Under the pieces are notes generated by a model. That model saw only the letters and a list, made by a program, of their open reading frames with translations, did no database searches and was not told where the DNA came from. Positions 1-6,073 of a stretch of 6,073 nt of DNA are shown here, one piece after another. Source of the stretch: Chloroflexota bacterium (GTDB lineage: Bacteria > Chloroflexota > Limnocylindria > QHBO01); the NCBI GenBank assembly GCA_013820865.1, contig JACDHU010000117.1:1-6073 (forward strand), in the 5' to 3' direction. A program made the translations under genes and the position numbers. The first letter of the stretch is position 1; each line of letters opens with the position of its first letter.

Positions 1-1
1 G

Positions 2-745
2 TTCGTCGACGCCTGGACGCGCCTGGGCGGATCGCAGTTCGTTGACTCCCCCGCCACCGGCCGTTATCACACCTACCTGTGCGACGAGATCGTGCCGTTC
101 GTGGACGGACGCTATCGCACGCTTGTGGGCGCCGCTCACCGAGGCGTGGCGGGCAAGAGCAGCGGCGGCTACGGCGCCATGATCACGCCCATGCTGCGCC
201 CCGACCTGTTCGGCGGTCTCGCAACCCACGCCGGGGATGCGCTGTTCGAGGTCTGCTATCAGCCCGACTTCCGCGAAGCGGCCCGCGCCCTCCGCGACGA
301 GTACGACGGTTCGTATGACGCATTCTGGTCCGATCTGCGCTCCCGCCCGGGCCGCTCGAAGGGCTCCGACGGCACGATGCTCAACGTCTGGTGTATGGCC
401 GCCTGCTACTCCGCCGATGCCGACGGCACGGTCCGCCTTCCGTTCGACCCGCTGACCGGGCGGCTGCTGCCCGACATCTGGGACCGATGGCTCGCCTGGG
501 ATCCCGTGCGCATGGCTCCGCTCCATGCCGACGCGCTGCGCGGGCTGCGGGGCATCTGGATCGATTCCGGGCGGAGCGACGACTACTACCTCGACCTCGG
601 GGCCGAGGCGTTCAACGCGGAGCTCGTCTCCCTTGGCGTCGGGGGTGACCGTCTTCGATTCGAGCTGTTCGACGGCACCCACGCAGGCATCGAATGGCGC
701 TACCCCTCCGCGATCGGCTGGCTCGCGGAGCGGCTCTCGCCCTAA
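2..745 (+). CDS. Putative esterase, alpha/beta-hydrolase fold (PF00756, enterochelin esterase-like), 5'-truncated
   Basis: The frame is open from base 2 to a TAA at 743-745, giving 247 residues. The 5' end and perhaps 60-100 residues lie outside the window, so the GTG at base 92 is probably internal. The sequence fits the serine-hydrolase esterase family of esterase D and enterochelin esterase. A segment resembling the family's 'DEIVPFVDGRYRTL' is followed by the nucleophile elbow GKSSGGYGAM (GxSxGG, Ser codon 158-160). The likely catalytic Asp is in GRSDDYYL (Asp codon 578-580) and the His in FDGTHAGIEWRYP (His codon 680-682). The triad order and spacing are normal, so the enzyme should be active on a carboxylic ester. 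The natural substrate cannot be inferred, and a signal peptide cannot be assessed because the N-terminus is missing. It converges with the diguanylate cyclase gene, and the two stop codons overlap. Confidence 0.88.
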   Translation, partial: FVDAWTRLGGSQFVDSPATGRYHTYLCDEIVPFVDGRYRTLVGAAHRGVAGKSSGGYGAMITPMLRPDLFGGLATHAGDALFEVCYQPDFREAARALRDEYDGSYDAFWSDLRSRPGRSKGSDGTMLNVWCMAACYSADADGTVRLPFDPLTGRLLPDIWDRWLAWDPVRMAPLHADALRGLRGIWIDSGRSDDYYLDLGAEAFNAELVSLGVGGDRLRFELFDGTHAGIEWRYPSAIGWLAERLSP

Positions 746-2823
746 GCTGCGACGACCCGGTCGCGGCCCGCGCGCTTGGCCATGAAGAGAGCGCGGTCCG
801 CGGCTCGCAGCAGGCTTTCGCTCGTCGAATCTTCATCGCCCAGCTGAGCGCATCCGGCCGACACCGTCACCCGCAGCTCGGTGCCGTCCTCCGCCCTCAC
901 ACTGCGCCGCTCGAGCAGCTCACGGACATCGTTGGCAACGGCCATGGCGGCCGAGAGGTCAGCTCCGTCGAGCACGGCGACGAATTCCTCGCCACCGATG
1001 CGCGCGACCAGGTCGCTCGTGCGGAACCGCGCCACGAGCACCTCCGCAAAGACCTTGAGCACCTGGTCCCCAGCCTGGTGGCCGTGGTCCCTGTTGAAGA
1101 GCCCGAAATGGTCGAGGTCGAAGAAGATGGCGCTCAGCGGCCGCTGGCCCGTCAGCCGCTCCCGTCGATGCGCCGCCAGCATCCTGTCAAGGGCCGCGTC
1201 GAAGTGGCGGCGGTTATACAGGCCCGTCAACGAGTCACGCACGGCCATCTCCGCGACCTCCGCGTGGAGGAAGGCATTGGCGACTGCCAGGGCGGCACTG
1301 CTGGCCAGCAACTGCAACCCTTCGACCTCGAGATCGGTGAACCGAGACATGTGTGTCGTTCGCCCGATGGCGAAAGCTCCGACGACGACGCCGTCGCTGA
1401 TCAACGGCAGACAGACGCCCTGTGCGAGTGGCGGGACGTTGAGGTCGCGAACGGTTCGCGGAATCTTGTCGGGGGTCTGCGTATCGTCGATGACAATCGC
1501 TCGATCTCGGATCGCCCGGCCCGTGAGGCCCTCGCCAATCTCGATTTCACGACCCACAGCTGCCTCTGCCACGCCGCGCACGCCGCGCACCCGGTAGCAA
1601 CCATCGCTGCGATCGAGGAGTGTCACGACCAGCGTGTCCGCCTTCACGACTCGTCCGATGGCTTCAACCATCATCCTGGCCAGTGGCTCCAGCGCCAGCG
1701 AGCCGGTCACCTCGCGGCCGAAGGCCTCGACGTCGCGGAAGAGCTCCGCGCGCGAGGCGAGTTTATGCCGATCCAGTCCAAGCGCCACAGCGCTGGCGAC
1801 CCGCGTTGCCATGATCATCACGAGGCTGCGATCCGTTTCATCCAATCGCCGTGCCCCCCGCGTCTCGACGTTCAGCAGCCCCAGGAAGCGGTTGTCAAAA
1901 GTGAGCGGAGCGCAGATCAAGCTCGTCACAGGCGCCTCTCCCGCGATCCAGTCTGGATCCGTACTGACATCAGCCACGAATGCGAGCTGCCCGCTGCTCA
2001 TGACGCGGCCGGCGACTCCCGCCGAGCCGTCGAACGAGGGGATGGGCGTGGTGTATCCCCGCTGCGCGGCCAACTGGACCCACCGCGCATCGCCGAGATA
2101 GACCGAGACGTGCGAGTACCCGAACTGGCGCGCAATCACGTCAACGATGGGCTCCATCTGTCCGGAGCTCTCGCCACCCGCGGCAAGCAGGCGCCCGACC
2201 GTCTCGAGGGCCGCGATCTGGCGTGTCCGCCTCCGCTCAGCCACCATCGCTGCCCGCGACGCAACCAACGCCTGCTCAAGCGCGCGAACAATGCGCCGCG
2301 TGCCGAACGCCAGGACGAGCGTCACGCCCGCCAGTGTGATGGCGCGCAGACCGAGCGTGCTGGTCGAACCGAGCGTGCTCAGTTCCGGAACGAGCAGGAC
2401 GAAGGCCACCAGGGCGGCCGCGGTGGCGCCCTGCGTCGCTCCTGACGCGGCAGCAGCAGCGACGATCGGGATGAACATCGCGATGAGCGGCAACGACGGG
2501 CCGCCGATGAGTCGCGAGGCGATTGCCACGAATGCGATCGGCGGAACGAGACGCACCAGTTGCCAGGGCACGCGGCCGTTGAGATGGTGGCTCGCGCCGA
2601 TTCGGCCGAGCAGCGCCTGAACCGCGATCGCGAGTGCGCCCGTGAGCAGCGCCGCGGCAAGTTCTACGGCCTGGCGGCCGGCCAATGCAACCACCACCGC
2701 GATGGGAACCAGCGTGGCGGTGTAGAAGAGATAGGGATCGGCGCTGATGCCGAGCCACGCCCAGCGCTGACCCGGCCTGCCAAAGAGCTGCATGTCCGGC
2801 CGATCATCACCCCGAAGTGTCAT
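742..2823 (-). CDS. Membrane-anchored diguanylate cyclase: 6TM-GAF-GAF-GGDEF
   Basis: With the start at base 2823 the product has 693 residues. Residues about 26-174 hold roughly six hydrophobic helices with no recognised sensor name. A charged, probably coiled linker follows, then GAF 1 (about 218-350, motif GVAGRVMSSGQ), GAF 2 (about 376-518, motif GEGLTGRAIRDR) and a C-terminal GGDEF domain (about 526-693). The GGDEF domain begins DSLTGLYNRRHFD. It has the active-site loop GGEEF at 610-614 and an inhibitory-site RxxD (RTSD) at 601-604, so it should condense two GTP to c-di-GMP with product feedback. The metal-binding Asp569 and the conserved Asn577 and Asp586 are present. However, the usual DxDxFKxxND motif reads DLDHFGLFNRD, so Lys and Asp are replaced. 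No EAL domain is present. The start is uncertain: ATGs at 2832, 2823 and 2793 are all in frame, and none has a well-placed Shine-Dalgarno. The frame runs open to 3135, but that part is antisense to the peptidase. The signal sensed by the membrane and GAF domains is unknown. Confidence 0.9.
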   Translation of the reverse strand: MTLRGDDRPDMQLFGRPGQRWAWLGISADPYLFYTATLVPIAVVVALAGRQAVELAAALLTGALAIAVQALLGRIGASHHLNGRVPWQLVRLVPPIAFVAIASRLIGGPSLPLIAMFIPIVAAAAASGATQGATAAALVAFVLLVPELSTLGSTSTLGLRAITLAGVTLVLAFGTRRIVRALEQALVASRAAMVAERRRTRQIAALETVGRLLAAGGESSGQMEPIVDVIARQFGYSHVSVYLGDARWVQLAAQRGYTTPIPSFDGSAGVAGRVMSSGQLAFVADVSTDPDWIAGEAPVTSLICAPLTFDNRFLGLLNVETRGARRLDETDRSLVMIMATRVASAVALGLDRHKLASRAELFRDVEAFGREVTGSLALEPLARMMVEAIGRVVKADTLVVTLLDRSDGCYRVRGVRGVAEAAVGREIEIGEGLTGRAIRDRAIVIDDTQTPDKIPRTVRDLNVPPLAQGVCLPLISDGVVVGAFAIGRTTHMSRFTDLEVEGLQLLASSAALAVANAFLHAEVAEMAVRDSLTGLYNRRHFDAALDRMLAAHRRERLTGQRPLSAIFFDLDHFGLFNRDHGHQAGDQVLKVFAEVLVARFRTSDLVARIGGEEFVAVLDGADLSAAMAVANDVRELLERRSVRAEDGTELRVTVSAGCAQLGDEDSTSESLLRAADRALFMAKRAGRDRVVAA

Positions 2824-2874
2824 GCACGCCATGCACGGAAGTACGGGGCGCGTCCTGCTGGCACGCTGCACGCT
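2821..2874. repeat. Four GCACG boxes in the divergent intergenic region
   Basis: GCACG occurs at 2824-2828, 2833-2837, 2861-2865 and 2868-2872. The first two are parts of a tandem CATGCACG (2821-2828 and 2830-2837). The last two are parts of a perfect tandem GCACGCT (2861-2867 and 2868-2874). They lie between the divergent starts of the cyclase (minus) and the metallopeptidase (plus). The left pair overlaps the candidate cyclase start codons at 2823 and 2832. An operator role is inference only. I found no convincing -35/-10 pair for either gene here. Confidence 0.4.
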
Positions 2875-2887
2875 ATGTCCTGACCCG

Positions 2888-3763
2888 ATGACCTTCCGAC
2901 CAGATGCCAAGCTCGATCCAGGCCAGGTGCAGGACCGGCGCGGCCGTCGAACGCGCGGCGGCGGCATCGCGATCGGCGGTGGCCTCGGTGGGCTGGTTCT
3001 CCTGGTCGCCCTGACCCTGCTGAGCGGCGGCAATCTCGGCGACATCATGGGCGGCTTGACCGGTGGCCCCGGCACAGATGCCGGCCCGGCCTCCAGCGAC
3101 CTCGTGCAGGAGTGCGAGACCGGCGCGGACGCCAATGAGCGGCAGGACTGCCGGATCGTCGGCTTCGTGAACAGCGTCCAGGCGTACTGGACCGACGCCT
3201 TCGAGGCTTCCGGCCAGTCCTACACCGAGGCCGATACCGTGCTGTTCACCGACGGCGTGAACACCGAGTGCGGCAGCGCATCGAGCGCGGTCGGGCCGTT
3301 CTACTGCCCGCTCGACCAGACGATCTACATCGACCTCGGCTTCTTCGAGCAGCTCGAGACCCAGTTCGGCGCCGAGGGTGGAGAGTTGGCGGAGGCCTAC
3401 GTGGTTGCCCACGAGTACGGCCACCATGTCCAGAACCTGCTCGGATTCCTCGACGCCGGTCGTGACGCGGGCGCAGAGGGCGACGCGGTGCGAACCGAGC
3501 TTCAGGCCGATTGCTTCGCCGGCGTGTGGACCGGCAACGCGGTCGACACGGACTATCTCGAACCGATCACGCAGGAGCAGATCGACCAGGCGCTCGACGC
3601 GGCATCGGTCATCGGCGACGACCATATCCAGGAGCAGACGCAGGGCGAGGTCAACCAGGAAACCTGGACCCACGGCTCGTCCGAGCAGCGCCAACAGTGG
3701 TTCACCACCGGGCTCGAGCAGCAGGACCCCGACGCCTGCAACACGTTCGAGGCTGACATCTGA
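2888..3763 (+). CDS. Neutral zinc metallopeptidase, YpfJ-like (PF04228), membrane-anchored
   Basis: This 291-residue protein belongs to the putative neutral zinc metallopeptidase family that includes E. coli YpfJ. The N-terminus (MTFRPDAKLD, then the basic QDRRGRRTRGG) precedes one Gly/Leu-rich transmembrane helix at about residues 27-46. The positive-inside rule therefore places the C-terminal domain outside the membrane. The catalytic motif is HEYGH at 175-179 (VVAHEYGHHVQ), giving two zinc-binding His and the catalytic Glu176. The conserved ELQADCFAG (204-212) probably supplies a third ligand, Glu204. The family signatures ALDAASVIGDD (about 235-245) and THGSSEQR (about 261-268) are intact. 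Six cysteines (76, 88, 128, 140, 209, 284) could form disulfides outside the cell. I chose the ATG at 2888 because the family usually begins MTF-; an in-frame ATG at 2792 would add an unlikely 32-residue leader running over the cyclase start. No clear ribosome binding site precedes 2888. The physiological substrate of the family is not established. Confidence 0.9.
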   Translation: MTFRPDAKLDPGQVQDRRGRRTRGGGIAIGGGLGGLVLLVALTLLSGGNLGDIMGGLTGGPGTDAGPASSDLVQECETGADANERQDCRIVGFVNSVQAYWTDAFEASGQSYTEADTVLFTDGVNTECGSASSAVGPFYCPLDQTIYIDLGFFEQLETQFGAEGGELAEAYVVAHEYGHHVQNLLGFLDAGRDAGAEGDAVRTELQADCFAGVWTGNAVDTDYLEPITQEQIDQALDAASVIGDDHIQEQTQGEVNQETWTHGSSEQRQQWFTTGLEQQDPDACNTFEADI

Positions 3764-3789
3764 GCCCAGGACCAACGTCGAGCCGCTTC

Positions 3790-3819
3790 TTGGCATGATG
3801 GGCACGAACGTGTGAGACT
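3790..3819 (+). promoter_or_regulatory. Candidate promoter for the GH15 gene
   Basis: TTGGCA at 3790-3795 matches five of six bases of the sigma-70 -35 consensus. After an 18-base spacer comes GAGACT at 3814-3819, which keeps the A at position 2 and T at position 6 of the -10 element. It is preceded by TGT at 3811-3813, an extended -10 TGn. The predicted transcript would begin near 3826 with a leader of about 21 bases that contains the ribosome binding site. The -10 matches only three of six bases, so this is tentative. Confidence 0.3.
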
Positions 3820-3861
3820 GTCGCCCCACAAACCGGGAGGCGAAGGATGAGCACGAACGGG
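3797..3861 (+). repeat. Imperfect 16-bp direct repeat flanking the GH15 leader
   Basis: Bases 3797-3812 (GATGGGCACGAACGTG) and 3846-3861 (GATGAGCACGAACGGG) agree at 14 of 16 positions, 49 bases apart. The second copy holds the GH15 start codon. The first copy contains an ATG followed by Gly-Thr-Asn-Val and a TGA at 3813-3815, so it resembles a dead copy of the gene's start. It lies inside the candidate promoter spacer. A relic of a small duplication is one reading; chance is another. Confidence 0.45.
3835..3840 (+). promoter_or_regulatory. Shine-Dalgarno GGGAGG of the GH15 gene
   Basis: GGGAGG lies six bases before the ATG at 3847. It is the clearest ribosome binding site in the window and fixes the GH15 start, even though the protein's recognisable family homology only begins near residue 25. 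Confidence 0.7.
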
Positions 3862-5838
3862 CAACCCAGCGATCCGCGCCGTCGTGCCCGCAAGATGCGT
3901 CTCGACAGCTCACCATTTCCGCCCATCGGCGAGTATGGATTTCTGTCCGATTGCGAAACCACGGCCCTCGTGGCCGCCAGCGGCAATATCGAGTGGCTGT
4001 GCCTACCGCGCATGGACTCGCCGAGCGTCTTCGGCTCCATCCTCGACCGCGATGCCGGCGGCTTCCGCCTCGGACCATCCGACATCACCGTCCCGGCCGC
4101 ACGGCGCTATCTGCCCGGCACCATGGTGCTCGAGACGAGCTGGGGATCGCCCACGGGCTGGATCATCGTGCGCGACGTGCTGCTCATCGGTCCGTGGCGC
4201 CACACCGAGGAGCGGTCGAAGACCCAGCGCCGCGCGCCGACCGATTACGACGCCAGCCACGTCCTGCTGCGAAGCGTGCGCTGCGTGAACGGCGAGATGC
4301 AGCTGTCCCTCGACTGTGAGCCGGTCTTTGACTACGGGCGCGGGAGCGGCACGTGGAGCTACACCGAGGATGGCTATCGCCAGGGCTCCTGCCGCTCGGA
4401 CACGAGTGACGTGGACCTTGTGCTGACGAGCGACATGAACATCGGCTTCGAGGGACCGCGCGCGATTGCCCGAACGCTGATCAAGGAGGGCGAGACGCGG
4501 TTCTGTGCCCTATCGTGGAACGGCGCCACCGCGCCGCGGACCACCGAGGACGCAAACGAGCGATTGGTCTGGACCGCGCACCACTGGCAGCACTGGCTGG
4601 CGCGCGGCACCTTCCCGGATCATCCGTGGCGCTCCCATCTCGAGCGGTCCGCCCTGACCCTCAAAGGACTCACGTACGCGCCATCCGGAGCCGTGGTCGC
4701 GGCAGCCACCACCTCGCTGCCGGAGACGCCGGGCGGCGAACGCAACTGGGACTACCGCTACAGCTGGATCCGCGATTCGACCTTCGCGCTTTGGGGCCTC
4801 TACACGCTCGGCTTCGACTGGGAGGCGGACGACTACATCGCCTTCATCGCCGATGTCGCCGAGCGCGACGACGAGCTCCAGATCATGTACGGCATCGACG
4901 GCGAGCGTGCCTTGACGGAGCAGATCCTTGAGCACCTGTCCGGCTACGAGGGCGCTCAACCGGTCCGGATCGGGAATGCCGCCTACGGGCAGCGCCAACA
5001 CGACATGTGGGGCGCCGTGCTCGACTCGGTGTACCTGCACACCAATTCGCGCGATCGGCTCGACGAACGCATCTGGCCGATCCTGGTGCGCCAGGTGGAA
5101 GCCGCGCTCGACAACTGGCGTGAACCCGATCGCGGGATCTGGGAGGTCCGCGGCGAGCCGAAGCACTTCACCAGCTCCAAGGTGATGTGCTGGGTTGCGG
5201 CCGACCGGGGCGCACGCCTGGCGCGGCTGCGTCAGGAGCACGACCTTGCCCAACGCTGGCAGATCGCCGCCGATGAGATCCACGCTGACATCTGCGCCAA
5301 TGGCACCGACAACCGGGGCGTCTTCACCCAGCATTACGAGACCGATGCGCTCGATGCCTCGCTGCTGCTCATGCCCCTGGTCCGATTCCTCCCGCCCGAT
5401 GACGAGCGGCTGCGTCGCACCATCCTCGCCATCGCCGACGAGCTGACCGATGACGGCCTCGTCCTGCGTTACCGCACCGAACAGACCGATGATGGGCTAT
5501 CCGGAGCCGAGGGATCGTTCACGATCTGCTCCTTCTGGCTCGTGTCGGCGCTGGTCGAGATCGGCGAAGTTCCGCGGGCGCGGCGCCTGTGCGAAAAGCT
5601 CCTGTCCTACGCGAGCTCGCTTGGCCTGTACGGGGAGGAGCTTGACCCCGACACCGGTCGCCATCTCGGCAATTTCCCGCAGGCCTTCACGCACCTGGCA
5701 CTCATCAACGCGGTGATGCACATCATCCGGGCCGAAACGGGAGCAGCACGGGACGTCCCGCTCACACCCGTCCCATCGAAGGCAACTAGCAGCGAGAACG
5801 GCCACGTCGCCCAACCCGCGCGAGCGGATCGGTCCTGA
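3847..5838 (+). CDS. Glycoside hydrolase family 15 protein (glucoamylase/trehalase-type)
   Basis: This complete 663-residue protein matches the bacterial GH15 group, which is usually about 600-680 residues and includes glucoamylases, glucodextranases and the mycobacterial trehalase. GH15 enzymes invert configuration while releasing glucose from alpha-glucosides. Residues about 25-260 form the N-terminal beta-sandwich, opening with the typical PPIGEYGFLSDCETTALV and an IEWLCLPRMDSPSVF segment. The (alpha/alpha)6 barrel follows, with RNWDYRYSWIRDSTFALWG at about 299-317, MYGIDGER at 347-354 and GNAAYGQRQHDMWG at 376-389. The probable general acid is Glu433 in GIWEVRGEPKHF. The general base should be one of Glu597/Glu598 in YGEELDPDTGRHLGNFPQ. 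There is no signal peptide, so the enzyme is probably cytoplasmic and may act on trehalose or small maltooligosaccharides; the sequence does not decide the substrate. The first 20 residues (basic) and the last 30 (Ser/Pro/Ala-rich) look disordered. The gene lies 83 bp after the peptidase and has its own ribosome binding site. Confidence 0.92.
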   Translation: MSTNGQPSDPRRRARKMRLDSSPFPPIGEYGFLSDCETTALVAASGNIEWLCLPRMDSPSVFGSILDRDAGGFRLGPSDITVPAARRYLPGTMVLETSWGSPTGWIIVRDVLLIGPWRHTEERSKTQRRAPTDYDASHVLLRSVRCVNGEMQLSLDCEPVFDYGRGSGTWSYTEDGYRQGSCRSDTSDVDLVLTSDMNIGFEGPRAIARTLIKEGETRFCALSWNGATAPRTTEDANERLVWTAHHWQHWLARGTFPDHPWRSHLERSALTLKGLTYAPSGAVVAAATTSLPETPGGERNWDYRYSWIRDSTFALWGLYTLGFDWEADDYIAFIADVAERDDELQIMYGIDGERALTEQILEHLSGYEGAQPVRIGNAAYGQRQHDMWGAVLDSVYLHTNSRDRLDERIWPILVRQVEAALDNWREPDRGIWEVRGEPKHFTSSKVMCWVAADRGARLARLRQEHDLAQRWQIAADEIHADICANGTDNRGVFTQHYETDALDASLLLMPLVRFLPPDDERLRRTILAIADELTDDGLVLRYRTEQTDDGLSGAEGSFTICSFWLVSALVEIGEVPRARRLCEKLLSYASSLGLYGEELDPDTGRHLGNFPQAFTHLALINAVMHIIRAETGAARDVPLTPVPSKATSSENGHVAQPARADRS

Positions 5839-5870
5839 CGGCGCGGCGAGGTCGGTGCCGATCGGCTCGC
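5820..5870 (+). terminator. Terminator-like inverted repeat over the GH15 stop codon
   Basis: GCGAGCGGATCGG (5820-5832) and CCGATCGGCTCGC (5858-5870) pair at 12 of 13 positions, with one internal G-G mismatch and a 25-base loop. The left arm lies in the last GH15 codons and the stop codon falls in the loop. No run of T follows, so it would not be a textbook intrinsic terminator. It may instead protect the mRNA 3' end or act with Rho. Confidence 0.35.
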
Positions 5871-6073
5871 TGATTGTGCCAATGCCCGTGTGGGCGGCAG
5901 TTGGCGCCACGGCGACCCGCGTTGGGTCATACGCCGCGCTGGCGGGCAATAGCCCGGCAGATGGGGGCCAGATCATGTCATCCGCGCTCCGAGCCGGCCG
6001 CTCACGACGCGCTTTCGCTGCTGATGCCCGCCACAACGGCATTTGTCCCAACGGGCATGGCTTCTGTCCTGAA
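5839..6073. other. Right-end region with no supported gene
   Basis: No tRNA or recognisable protein is visible in these 235 bases. A plus-strand frame (codon phase of base 5840) stays open to the window end. It would give, from the ATG at 5882, about 64 residues ending in a Cys-containing ICPNGHGFCPE, but its third-position G+C falls well below that of the neighbouring genes in the last part and no domain is evident. The long minus-strand frame across 5497-6051 runs mostly antisense to GH15 and looks like a shadow. A small hairpin with GCCC/GGGC at 5884-5895 and an outer GCCAA/TTGGC (5878-5882 with 5901-5905) is also present. Confidence 0.5.
6024..6058. repeat. Two-part inverted repeat near the window end
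   Basis: ATGCCCG (6024-6030) pairs perfectly with CGGGCAT (6052-6058). Inside it, ACAA (6033-6036) pairs with TTGT (6043-6046) around a six-base loop. The result is a hairpin of 7+4 base pairs with an asymmetric internal loop. No T-run follows on either strand. It could be a terminator for a gene beyond the window, a regulatory RNA structure or a binding palindrome; the sequence does not decide. Confidence 0.35.

Noticed and set aside
694..2445. 583-codon open frame on the plus strand
   Set aside because: It lies antisense to the GAF-GGDEF gene, has low-complexity His/Arg/Glu-rich composition and no domain. The minus-strand frame has clear domains throughout, so this is a high-GC shadow.
2874..2879. 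TATGTC as a -10 box for a leaderless peptidase transcript
   Set aside because: It sits at a suitable distance from the ATG at 2888 but lacks the conserved final T and has no -35 partner, so it is not strong enough to annotate.
2824..3135. N-terminal extension of the cyclase frame up to base 3135
   Set aside because: The extra residues are Pro/Arg/Ser-rich, lack homology-like features and run antisense through the peptidase N-terminus. The natural protein begins just before the membrane helices.
2873..4078. 401-codon open frame on the minus strand
   Set aside because: It is antisense to the complete metallopeptidase gene and the start of GH15. Its Val/Gly/Arg-rich translation has no family signature, while the opposite strand carries intact catalytic motifs.
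5497..6051. 184-codon minus-strand frame across the GH15 3' end
   Set aside because: Most of it is antisense to conserved GH15 catalytic-domain sequence, and the part outside has no recognisable motif or ribosome binding site.
1..6073. A new multi-gene defence, mobile or biosynthetic system
   Set aside because: All four genes belong to known families with intact, ordinary catalytic motifs. Their orientations (convergent, divergent, tandem) do not form one operon, and no integrase, transposase, attachment-site or array features are visible.

Overview
The window is about 6.1 kb of high-GC bacterial DNA (roughly two-thirds G+C by eye, with codon third positions dominated by G and C). The gene content is chromosomal housekeeping or accessory type. 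The codon bias and the mix of families (an enterochelin-esterase-like hydrolase, a membrane GAF-GAF-GGDEF protein, a YpfJ-like zinc metallopeptidase and a bacterial GH15 glucosidase) fit Chloroflexota or Actinomycetota. There is no rRNA or other marker, so I cannot choose between them. I see no tRNA, CRISPR array, insertion sequence or phage gene.

Layout from left to right: (1) bases 2-745, plus strand, the C-terminal 247 residues of an alpha/beta-hydrolase esterase whose 5' end lies outside the window. (2) bases 742-2823, minus strand, a membrane-anchored diguanylate cyclase with about six transmembrane helices, two GAF domains and a C-terminal GGDEF domain. It converges on the esterase, and their stop codons interlock within four bases. 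(3) a very short divergent intergenic region (about 64 bp, or 55-94 depending on the start used) carrying four GCACG boxes. (4) bases 2888-3763, plus strand, a membrane-tethered neutral zinc metallopeptidase with an intact HEYGH site. (5) an 83-bp spacer with a candidate promoter and a strong ribosome binding site. (6) bases 3847-5838, plus strand, a complete 663-residue GH15 glycosidase (glucoamylase/trehalase-type). (7) bases 5839-6073, no gene I can support, but two inverted repeats, one of which overlaps the GH15 stop codon and may be a terminator.

The four genes do not form an obvious pathway. The metallopeptidase and the GH15 enzyme are co-directional and may be partly co-transcribed, although GH15 appears able to start its own transcript. 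The diguanylate cyclase is divergent from the peptidase and could share control elements with it. No new multi-gene system is evident. The items most worth checking are the divergent intergenic boxes, the altered residues in the cyclase nucleotide-binding loop, the duplicated 16-mer around the GH15 start, and the structured 3' region.
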